Positions 44,099 to 51,458 of a stretch of DNA of 64,000 nt are shown here, piece after piece. This stretch comes from Rossellomorea sp. y25 (GTDB taxonomy: Bacteria > Bacillota > Bacilli > Bacillales > Bacillaceae_B). The stretch is from contig NZ_CP145886.1 of the NCBI RefSeq assembly GCF_038049935.1, forward strand, positions 3,418,501 through 3,482,500, written 5' to 3'. The notes beneath the pieces were generated by a model, which was not told where the DNA came from, made no database searches, and saw only the letters and a program-made list of their open reading frames with translations. Numbering within the stretch: position 1 is the first letter of the stretch; the number at the start of each line of letters is the position of its first letter. The position numbers were made by a program, and so were the translations under genes.

Positions 44099-44641
44099 CA
44101 GCTACATTTTTTCACACTTGGGGTAACTTCTCAATCTTGTTATTTGCTTAATAAAATAGCTTTTCAAGTCCATTCTCAATTTCAAATAAGAGACTTTTAG
44201 ACCACTGCCTTGTTTCCGAGCTATCTTTCTTTGCTTTAGTCCTTCTACTTTCCGTTTATAAAAGGCGTTCAAAATAAATGATGATGGCAACTTGTAAGCT
44301 TCCATCATCTCATCAAGATGCTAGATCGACTTCACATATACCTCTGACTCGCTTAAATGATAGAGGCGGACCAATCTACACTGAAGATATACAAAAAGCC
44401 ATTAAACAATTTATAACGGCTTTTTTACGTAATTATTTATTTTGTTTTGCCTCTCTTCTTTATAGTCCAGTGATTTCTTTCTTCTTTGAAGAATAGGGTA
44501 AGTCCCTCGGTTTATTAACGCTTCACCGTTCCAAGGGTCTTACCCCATTCACCTATATACTACTAATATTCCTCACTAAGACTTGACTTTATGTGTAGTG
44601 TCAAAACACTACATATATAGAAATTATTTATTATTATTTTT
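44099..44641. other. Gap between convergent defence operon and retron
   Basis: Contains a family B copy and AT-rich sequence. Two short open frames here (44102-44308 on the minus strand, 44278-44496 on the plus strand) have no ribosome site or protein-like composition and are left out. Confidence 0.5.
44495..44546. repeat. Family B repeat, copy 2 (diverged)
   Basis: GGGTAAGTCCCTCGG at the left, TTAACGCTTCACCG in the middle, AAGGGTCTTACCCC at the right. Both ends changed together (TAAG/CTTA), so pairing is kept. Confidence 0.65.
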
Positions 44642-46387
44642 TCAAGTTAGTATAGGTGCTTTCTGCTTCGCCCTACCCTTGTCTAAACCTTTCGAATTAC
44701 ACTCTAAACTTCCAACATTCTTCGAGTATATATCTATTATATTGTTTATGTTATCTAAAACTGGTTTGAATTCATCAAAGTTAATATTAGAATAGTTACC
44801 TAGAATATACTTAGAAAACATTTCTTTGCCATAGTATTTTGAAACATCATACCTGTCCTTCTTTGTGAATTCTCTTCCGTTTATTTTATGTAATAGAGTA
44901 ACGTCTTCAAATAAGTCTTCTATATCACATTCCTTCTTACCATTAATTAGAGGGACAGTTAAAAGGAATAAGTTATCAATAAGGTTTACCATGTATTTAT
45001 CTTCTAAAATCATCCGTTCTTCATTACCAAGACCCACGTGATTAAGAAAATTACCTATAGGTTTATTATTGTTACTCTTAATCTCATTATCAAACATTAA
45101 AATCACAGGGTTTATTGGTAAAGAGTTGCTTATTTTTTTATGGAAACTCAGATAATCAGGGGCTGGCTTCTTAGAATCAAAAAAATTATATATATTTTTT
45201 AGTGCGCTGCCCCCATCCTGGTAAATTCCTAGAAAGTATTTTAATCTTCTAGATTTATTTAGAAAAGATACTTTAAACTCAAATGATTCATCACTTTTTT
45301 TTGAAATCAAATTAGGATATTCTTTATAGCGACTTTTTAAAGCTGATTTTAAATAAGCTATATCCGTTTTTCCTTCAGTCACAATTAGTGGCTTTGGATT
45401 TGCAAAAAAATATTTATAAAAGAGAAATTTTTGGTATTCAAGTTCTCTTGAATGAAAATTATTGAAACGGGGGTATTCCCCATCTATTTTGTTATTGTAC
45501 CAAGTGAGTTGATTTATAAAGGAAAAGCGTCCTTCTAATTGATTAATGGTGGCAGGTTCATCATCAATAGTAAACGTACCATATTTGTAAAGTTGATGTG
45601 CCATTGCTCTAGTTTCTTTATAATATATTCTATTCACATTTATTTTCTTGTTAACAACAAGACCTGTAACAACCTGCCTTGAATTCTTATATTGCAATCT
45701 TTTCTTTTTTTCATTAATTTTAAAACCAGCTAGTTCTATTTCTTTGGATATTTCTTCATGAAATTCCTTTTGTAAATCTAGGAATTTTTTATCGTTGGTT
45801 GAGAAAGTAAGATCATCTGCGTAACGAGAATAATTAACCTTAAATTTATTTGCAATCTTTAATAATCTGTTATCGAGTATTTTACTAATTAAGTTTGAAA
45901 TGATTGGAGAACTTGGGGATCCTTGAGGAAGTTTTCCTTTATAACATGTTATTTGTGCTATAACTGTGGCTACTTCGATAGGGAGTAAGAAATCTTTATT
46001 CTTAATAAAAAACCCCCTGACACGACCAAAATGAATACTCTCGAAATAGTTTTCTAAATCAATATTCAAAACTAATCTTTTATTCCGATGAATTCTTGCA
46101 TTTGTAATAATACTTTTGTTTTTTTCAAATGCATGTGAGATATTATTTTCTTTCTCTTGCTTGTTTTCTATATGCAAATACAAGGCTTTTGCAAGTTTTT
46201 TTTGAATGTCTTTAAGTTCATCTATTGGAGTATTAATCTTACGAATTCCACCATTTTTCTTATGAATTTCAAACGAGGTGTACAAATTGTTAACTTCCTT
46301 AACGTACAGTAAGTAGCTAAGTTGTTTTTTAGGAATTCTCAGAAAATCTGCAAGATCATTTCGGGTTTTAATATCATTAAATTCCAT
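44642..46387 (-). CDS. Retron reverse transcriptase fused to a TOPRIM-like domain
   Basis: A 581-residue protein. The RT part, residues 1-320, has retron marks: NARIH at 96-100 (NAxxH), NIDLENYFESI, LPQGSPSSPIISNLI, YADD at 189-192 and VTGLVVNKK (VTG motif). After about residue 335 comes a TOPRIM-like start PLIVTEGKTDIAYL, with FDNE further on as an acidic metal site. The same RT-TOPRIM fusion exists in Eco2 (Ec67)-type retrons. The RT makes msDNA from the ncRNA just upstream; the TOPRIM part would be the toxic nuclease released on phage attack. AAAGGAG lies 9 bases before the ATG. Confidence 0.88.
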   Translation of the reverse strand: MEFNDIKTRNDLADFLRIPKKQLSYLLYVKEVNNLYTSFEIHKKNGGIRKINTPIDELKDIQKKLAKALYLHIENKQEKENNISHAFEKNKSIITNARIHRNKRLVLNIDLENYFESIHFGRVRGFFIKNKDFLLPIEVATVIAQITCYKGKLPQGSPSSPIISNLISKILDNRLLKIANKFKVNYSRYADDLTFSTNDKKFLDLQKEFHEEISKEIELAGFKINEKKKRLQYKNSRQVVTGLVVNKKINVNRIYYKETRAMAHQLYKYGTFTIDDEPATINQLEGRFSFINQLTWYNNKIDGEYPRFNNFHSRELEYQKFLFYKYFFANPKPLIVTEGKTDIAYLKSALKSRYKEYPNLISKKSDESFEFKVSFLNKSRRLKYFLGIYQDGGSALKNIYNFFDSKKPAPDYLSFHKKISNSLPINPVILMFDNEIKSNNNKPIGNFLNHVGLGNEERMILEDKYMVNLIDNLFLLTVPLINGKKECDIEDLFEDVTLLHKINGREFTKKDRYDVSKYYGKEMFSKYILGNYSNINFDEFKPVLDNINNIIDIYSKNVGSLECNSKGLDKGRAKQKAPILT

Positions 46388-46410
46388 TGTAGAAAACTCC
46401 TTTATAAATA

Positions 46411-46550
46411 AACGTGTGGCTACTCATTAGGCGCTGAAAATGCTAAACATTCGAATATTACAGCATGCAAAGATGATCAGAGAAGCGAATGTTCCCTCCA
46501 TTTTTGTCAACACTTGCGAAACACAAGCAAAAAAATCTAGCCACACGCTT
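46411..46550 (-). ncRNA. Retron msr-msd RNA
   Basis: Directly upstream of the RT on the same strand. The a1 arm AAGCGTGTGGCTA (46538-46550) is complementary to the a2 arm GTAGCCACACGTT (46411-46423). The msr side has a hairpin CTTG TGTTTCG CAAG (46513-46527). The msd side is a long stem-loop bounded by AACATTCG (46486-46493) and CGAATGTT (46446-46453). The branching G is probably in TAG after the a1 arm. Ends are approximate. Confidence 0.8.
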
Positions 46551-46757
46551 ATAAAAGTATACACTATTTTACAAATAAATTAAATTAGAATTTTTATCGT
46601 CTTCATATGCGAAGAAGGAATTCGTTTAAAGGGAAGATAATTTAATAAATAATCAAAAAAAGTGAACAAATAAGAACTTTATTATGAGATCATAAATCGA
46701 ACTCAGATTTAGTGAAAAACGGTTATTTCTTTATTCTATGTAGATATACGAAAATAC

Positions 46758-46809
46758 GGGGTCAGACCCCCAGCTCATTAACGCTTTACCGTACCGAGGG
46801 TCTGACCCC
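46758..46809. repeat. Family B repeat, copy 3 (reference copy)
   Basis: 52 bp, with perfect 12-bp terminal inverted repeats GGGGTCAGACCC and GGGTCTGACCCC around a 28-base centre. Confidence 0.85.
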
Positions 46810-46841
46810 AATATCCATACTTTTTTACTTCATTATGAAAT

Positions 46842-46892
46842 CAGGATCTGATACACAGTAAATTAAAGCTTTACTGTACCAAGGGTCAGACC
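46842..46892. repeat. Family B repeat, copy 4 (diverged)
   Basis: Left end decayed (AGGATCTGATACACAG), centre and right end kept (AAAGCTTTACTGTACC, AAGGGTCAGACC). Confidence 0.6.
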
Positions 46893-47079
46893 GCCGGCAT
46901 AAGTTTTACCATAATTCACTTTGATTTTAGTATATAGCAATAAAAGCGAAACCTTTTTAATCCTATGTGTGTAGTAAAGACGGATGGAGGTAAAGAGTAA
47001 GAAAGTAGAATTAATCATAGTAGTTTGTCATTTTAAGATATGCTATTTATCTTTAAAGTTGCCTCTACCAAAATAAGAT

Positions 47080-47104
47080 AAACCCCTTTCAAAGAAAGGG
47101 GTTT
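47080..47104. terminator. Fossil rbsB-type terminator hairpin
   Basis: AAACCCCTTTC and GAAAGGGGTTT form a stem directly behind the rbsB remnant, at the same place as the terminator behind intact rbsB. Confidence 0.65.
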
Positions 47105-47122
47105 CCCATAACCTCACTATAA

Positions 47123-47248
47123 CTATTCCTCAACATTCTCCTCCGTCACCAACTTCAACGGCACCGGCATTTTAGTATCAACCTTCTTCCTCTGCATAAG
47201 CCCCTGCCAGAAGGGCAACTGTCCAACCTTCTCAGGCTGCTGAGCAAC
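47123..47248 (-). pseudogene. Remnant of a second rbsB (C-terminal 41 codons)
   Basis: On the minus strand a start-less frame reads VAQQPEKVG, then diverged residues, then KKVDTKMPVPLKLVTEEN to a TAG. The intact RbsB at 57.3 kb ends with QQPEKIG and KKVDKKIPVPLKLVTEEN in the same order. The middle has lost a few codons. It is followed by a matching hairpin, so a ribose-binding-protein gene end was once duplicated or left here after loss of an operon. Confidence 0.75.
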
Positions 47249-47275
47249 GAAAGCTGGGTCAGACCCCTGGCACAT

Positions 47276-48166
47276 TTAATATTCTTTATAAATTTCTAAG
47301 CATTCATTTGAACAAAAGTAAGAATTGTTAAAAAAGGAGTCATTAGATTCATATGGGTGATAATATCTTTCACACTCGTTACATTTCCTCACCAATGTAG
47401 ATGTATCGCATTCACTACAACGTCCAATATACTGCTGATCACGTTGTGGATTCAAAATATTAATAAAATAGGAGTTTTCGTAACACTTATAACAGTCTAT
47501 TAATGTACAATCAGTTCCTATCAAAAGCTCTGAAAAGCAACATAAACAAACTAATTCATCAATATCAGTAAATGGAGTGTTATCTTCCACTTCTATGAAC
47601 TCTTTTGTAACCATTGTATAATTTTCACAATCAAGACACACCCATCTATCTCCTCTTATATGATCATCTATAAATTGATTAACACCCTGTACCCACATTT
47701 TATTTGTCTTTAAATCAAGTCCTCTAAAAGATTTTAAAAGGGATTCTCCAAATTGAGAATACATGGTACCGTGCATAAAGAAAATGCTTTTTATTATAAA
47801 ATTGGCTGCGTCATCATCAAAATGAGTGTTGCTACCTTTGTGAACGATAGCATTTCTTAATTCCAAAATATACTTTAATTCTTTTTTAGTTCCATACGAC
47901 CAATGATGGCTATTAAAAAAGAAATTTAGAACCTGTGAAAAATCTTTAAATATCACACTGTCACCATTTATTTTTTTGGTAATCGCCTCAAGTTTTCCCA
48001 TTCTAGTAAAATAATATTTTGAGAAAAGCTCCAAGGCTATTTGCATATTAACTACAGCAAATTTAAAGTATTCTTTATCTTGTTTTACTTGTTCAATTAA
48101 TTCGAACGTAAACTTTAGAAACGAATTAAAAGATTCATATAGTTCTTCTTGTATTTTCTCTTCCAT
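47276..48166 (-). CDS. HEPN-like domain protein with C-terminal zinc ribbons
   Basis: A 296-residue protein. Residues 10-150 are helical and contain ELRNAIVHKG, the Rx4H motif (R104, H109) of HEPN ribonuclease domains. From residue 177 on come at least five Cys pairs (WVCLDC, CLCC, DCYKC, RCSEC, KCNEC and FCSNEC), forming zinc ribbons. HEPN domains are frequent RNase effectors in toxin-antitoxin and anti-phage systems. No partner gene is adjacent; the retron is 0.7 kb upstream on the same strand. AAAGGGATG is the ribosome site. Function inferred from motif and context only. Confidence 0.7.
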   Translation of the reverse strand: MEEKIQEELYESFNSFLKFTFELIEQVKQDKEYFKFAVVNMQIALELFSKYYFTRMGKLEAITKKINGDSVIFKDFSQVLNFFFNSHHWSYGTKKELKYILELRNAIVHKGSNTHFDDDAANFIIKSIFFMHGTMYSQFGESLLKSFRGLDLKTNKMWVQGVNQFIDDHIRGDRWVCLDCENYTMVTKEFIEVEDNTPFTDIDELVCLCCFSELLIGTDCTLIDCYKCYENSYFINILNPQRDQQYIGRCSECDTSTLVRKCNECERYYHPYESNDSFFNNSYFCSNECLEIYKEY

Positions 48167-48727
48167 CTAATCATCCCTTTACACTTTTTCACCTTTCACT
48201 TAATTCTACATTAGGGTATATTTTCCTGTACATATTTTTAATAACTATATAAAAACCCTATAATTTTCCATAAAAAACATATTTTCTCATTTTCACTTTT
48301 AATAAAATTGCTTAACAATCTGAAACGATTAGAAAGGAAAGAAAAATCTAATTTATTATTTCACCTCTCTTTTAAGTAAGAATACTTTTTCACAAAGTCA
48401 CAAAAATTTGCAAACTATAAAAAGATCTACGCCGCTGTAAAGTTCCATTCCATTAATCAGCCTTTCGGCAGATACAGATAAGCTAATAGCTAGGGAAGTG
48501 CTACCTCTGGTTGGTTCGAAAATTGGAGTCGAATCCCTAATTCATTAACACTTAACAGCGCCGAAGGTCAGACCACATTATTCCGTCCCCTCATCTCAAT
48601 GAAATGTCCTATCATCTCCTCCCTCCTATCTACTATCTACACCTTTAGCGTCTCTAATGGCGGTGGTTTTGATGTTGTTGTTCTCTAAAATCTATTCTTT
48701 CTCTAAGTTCTTAAGTCTGTTTGCAGT
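48167..48727. other. Gap between two minus-strand orphan genes
   Basis: AT-rich sequence without a supported gene; contains one family B copy near its right side. Confidence 0.5.
48526..48575. repeat. Family B repeat, copy 5 (diverged)
   Basis: GGAGTCGAATCCCTAATTCA, TTAACACTTAACAGCGCC and GAAGGTCAGACC keep the order of the family but the inverted ends no longer match well. Confidence 0.5.
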
Positions 48728-49105
48728 TTATTTCCGTACCTGATTCACATGCTTTTCGCCGCACGAAGACATTCCGGAATCAGCTTCATTATCAAGCCGG
48801 TCAATCCCCGAATCATCATATCCCTTTTTAACAGACAACCCTATCCGATAGAAACAATCCCCACAAGAGAAATCATTCATCGGTTTAACCGTAAAGACAT
48901 CCCCATACTCATACTTCTCAGACTTCAATCTCTTACAAAATGGCCACATTCTCACTTTATAAAACAGGTCCTCTCGAAACTTCCCAATCGACCGAATATA
49001 CGGCCTTTCACCGAGCGCCACACACCCTAACTGAACTCCACCTTCATACAAGGCATTCAACAGAATCCACATATACAGGTGATTAAATGTATCCAAATCG
49101 AGCAT
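48728..49105 (-). CDS. Hypothetical protein, 125 residues, possibly 5'-truncated
   Basis: The residue make-up is protein-like: hydrophobic start TFNHLYMWILLNALYEGGVQLGCVALGERPYI, basic middle, and a CGDCFYRIGLSVKKGYDDSG block with a Cys pair. No family recognised. The ATG has no ribosome site: the family B copy at 49117-49168 ends 11 bases upstream. The repeat may have cut the real 5' end away, leaving a silent fragment. Confidence 0.45.
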   Translation of the reverse strand: MLDLDTFNHLYMWILLNALYEGGVQLGCVALGERPYIRSIGKFREDLFYKVRMWPFCKRLKSEKYEYGDVFTVKPMNDFSCGDCFYRIGLSVKKGYDDSGIDRLDNEADSGMSSCGEKHVNQVRK

Positions 49106-49116
49106 CCAACAAAAAC

Positions 49117-49168
49117 GGGGTCAAACCCCCAGCTCATTAACGCTTCACCGCACCTAGGGTCAGACCCC
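49117..49168. repeat. Family B repeat, copy 6
   Basis: GGGGTCAAACCCCCAGCTCA at the left and TAGGGTCAGACCCC at the right; 52 bp like the reference copy. Confidence 0.75.
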
Positions 49169-49202
49169 AATATTTCCTGCAAAAAAACCCCTTCAGAAAT
49201 TT

Positions 49203-49252
49203 GGGTCAGACCCCAACTCATTAACGTTTCACCGTAACGAGGGTCTGACCCC
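49203..49252. repeat. Family B repeat, copy 7
   Basis: GGGTCAGACCCCAACTCA at the left, GAGGGTCTGACCCC at the right. Only about 34 bases separate it from copy 6, in the same orientation. Confidence 0.75.
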
Positions 49253-49385
49253 AATATCACCAAGTAAGGTGTCCAAAAACCACTAAAAGGGACAAGGCGG
49301 CCGCCTTGTCCCTTTTTAACACTATTCGCAGTAAACCTAACACTATCTCTCACCTTATATGTGCCAGTTCCCCCGCTGTTCTTAT

Positions 49386-50240
49386 CTAAGCACGCAATAA
49401 TGCTCCATTTGGCTCTTTTAACTCCTGCTCTACTATTTGATTCATTTTAGAGAAATGGTCCAGAAATTGTTGTGCCAGCTCTTGTTCCTCCGTGTCACTT
49501 TTCAATGAAACGATGTCGCGCAAAATCTGAGCCATCCACGAATTATCAAAATAACGGTACTTACCTGTATTCCATGTCGTTTTTTGAGGGGATTTTTCAT
49601 TGGCATAGTACTTCCAAAAAGGCATCTGCTTCGATTCCTCGTCTGTAAGTTGGAGTCTGTAATGGGAATGGGCAGGAATATTTCCATCTTCACAAAGTTT
49701 ACCGATGAAATTATCCTTCACCATATAGACACCTAATATCCGTCTGTCTTTTTCAAGCATGCCGGGATCGACCGCTGTCAGCAGGACCGCACTGTTTTGG
49801 TGTAAGCGACTGGGCTTGTTTGGCTTACCCTTATTATTACCACTTTTAATTTCACCAGAGGAAACCGTCCAATCTGAAAAGGAGCTACTCTGTTCTTCTG
49901 TATCGCACCTGTAAACCATCTGCGATTCGGGATGAAGTTTATGATTTTTCATACGTTTTTCATGACCAACTCGAAGCTCCTGGTGTTTTCTTTGCCGTTC
50001 CTTTTCCTCTTGCTTCTGCATTTCTTCCTCTTTGCGTTCCATTTCCTGCTCGTGTAAAATTTTTTCAAGTGAATTGGCAGCACTTTTATCATGTAGTTTC
50101 AAGTGCTGTCCAAAAACATCCGGGTAAACAAATTTTTTATTTTCCGAGGCGAAATGTATTTCAACTACCGTATCATTATGTTTAACGATACTTCCCATAC
50201 CAAACCGCTCATGTGTAACTTTCTTATTGATTAAATTCAA
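49386..50240 (-). CDS. Uncharacterised protein with N-terminal Tudor/UvrD-C-like fold
   Basis: A 284-residue soluble protein. Residues 1-45 (KKVTHERFGMGSIVKHNDTVVEIHF..KKFVYPDVF) resemble the small Tudor-like barrel at the C-terminus of UvrD/PcrA helicases. Residues 55-100 are a highly charged helix (EMERKEEEMQKQEEKERQRK), and 110-250 a mixed domain with MPFWKYYANEKSPQKTTWNTGKYRYF. I do not know its function. The start is TTG (50238-50240), with AAGGAGG about 10 bases upstream. Confidence 0.7.
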   Translation of the reverse strand: MNLINKKVTHERFGMGSIVKHNDTVVEIHFASENKKFVYPDVFGQHLKLHDKSAANSLEKILHEQEMERKEEEMQKQEEKERQRKHQELRVGHEKRMKNHKLHPESQMVYRCDTEEQSSSFSDWTVSSGEIKSGNNKGKPNKPSRLHQNSAVLLTAVDPGMLEKDRRILGVYMVKDNFIGKLCEDGNIPAHSHYRLQLTDEESKQMPFWKYYANEKSPQKTTWNTGKYRYFDNSWMAQILRDIVSLKSDTEEQELAQQFLDHFSKMNQIVEQELKEPNGALLRA

Positions 50241-51008
50241 TATATTAGTCCTCCTTGTATAATAACTCGGGTACTATTGCCTAAAAAGCTCACAAAAACT
50301 GTTTGAATTTCCCTACGGAATAAATAAGATATATAACTAAACGTTCAATGTAAAAGAATCACCAGGTAATGATCATACCATTTTTTTGATAAAAATACAA
50401 ATTTAGTATTGACAAATTATTTTATTGCAAGGTAAAATAAAATTTTGTTCAAATCTTGTTGATTGGTACAACCGTGCGTTTTTGGTTTTTCTCCGGTTAA
50501 ACGGGGACGGATCCAATTTGACTTTTTGCATTAATCTGGAAAAGCGCACTTTCAACTAATGACCTTATCAGCCATTGATGAAATAGACCTGTATTCTCCT
50601 CTTCACCTAGTATAAAATACACTCTTCCAAGTGCTCGAACCAGAACTCCTCCGTATGAACTACTCAAACATCATGATTACATCCATCCTGCCAATGAAAT
50701 GCAAACCGGGGACGGTTCTTACTCTACTTTTTGGGTGAATTCCGGAGATGGTCGAAAGGAAAAGGTAGAGGCGGAACCGTCGCCACTCTACCCCAATTGC
50801 AATTGAGGAAAGTAATAGAGCACTTTGGTGGAATTTAGGCTCAATTGGCTCCATGATTGCTGTTATTATTTTCGGACTTATATTTATACTAATGCACCAA
50901 GGTACATTCGATTGGATAAATCTGGTTAGTTGTATAGTTTTTGTCCCTAATTATCTACTTTATTTTAAATCTCTCAGTTCTATATCTCTCACTTCCTTCC
51001 CTACCCCA
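50241..51008. other. Gap with an orphan promoter and a gene remnant
   Basis: TTGACA at 50409-50414 and TAAAAT 18 bases later form a good plus-strand promoter with no gene behind it. Around 50775-50985 a start-less plus frame reads IAIEESNRALWWNLGSIGS, then two hydrophobic segments (IAVIIFGLIFILM and CIVFVPNYLLYF); it looks like part of a small membrane protein gene whose ends are lost. The stretch between is unassigned. Confidence 0.45.
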
Positions 51009-51311
51009 CTACCTCTCCCTAACAGGCACAAAAGAACCATAAACACCAATAAACGTCATTTCCTTCCCCATAAATCGGGTTGTATGAACAGTAAAAAAAA
51101 CATAATCATGATACTCTGAATTACTTTTAATCATTTTCTCCCCTAACGCCTTCAACGTTTTATTCTCTAAAGGTTGGTTCGCACCAACTCTTTCACTGAC
51201 AACACTCAACAGCCACTCTGCGTACTTATCCTCTGTAGGCTTTGTCACATACATGCTGCCCAATAAAATCACTATCACGGCAACACTGACGACGATCCAC
51301 TTCTTCAACAT
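51009..51311 (-). CDS. DUF4359-like membrane-anchored protein
   Basis: A 100-residue protein with an N-terminal membrane helix (residues 4-22, WIVVSVAVIVILLGSMYVT) and an outer domain with NPSED-like KPTEDKYAEWL and YHDYVFFTVHTTRF..FIGVYGSFVPV, which I match to DUF4359 proteins of Bacillus from memory. Function unknown. The start at 51311 follows GGGGAGGGA; a longer frame to 51395 begins inside a palindrome (GAACAGGCAG/CTGCCTGTTC, 51330-51359) and is rejected. Confidence 0.75.
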   Translation of the reverse strand: MLKKWIVVSVAVIVILLGSMYVTKPTEDKYAEWLLSVVSERVGANQPLENKTLKALGEKMIKSNSEYHDYVFFTVHTTRFMGKEMTFIGVYGSFVPVRER

Positions 51312-51458
51312 GATCCCTCCCCTATAGGAACAGGCAGAATGCTCATCCTGCCTGTTCGTTAAAAAATATATGATTGAAGAACACTGGAGATGCATTCAAT
51401 CAAGCCAATCTTCTCTTCTTACAATGAAACAATCTGGTACTTTATCATTACCTCATGT

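Noticed and set aside
44102..44496. Two short open frames between the SMC operon and the retron
   Set aside because: No ribosome site, odd composition, and mutual overlap on opposite strands.
48749..49030. Plus-strand frame opposite the 125-residue hypothetical gene
   Set aside because: The minus-strand reading has a more protein-like make-up, including a Cys pair and hydrophobic start; the plus reading looks like a shadow.
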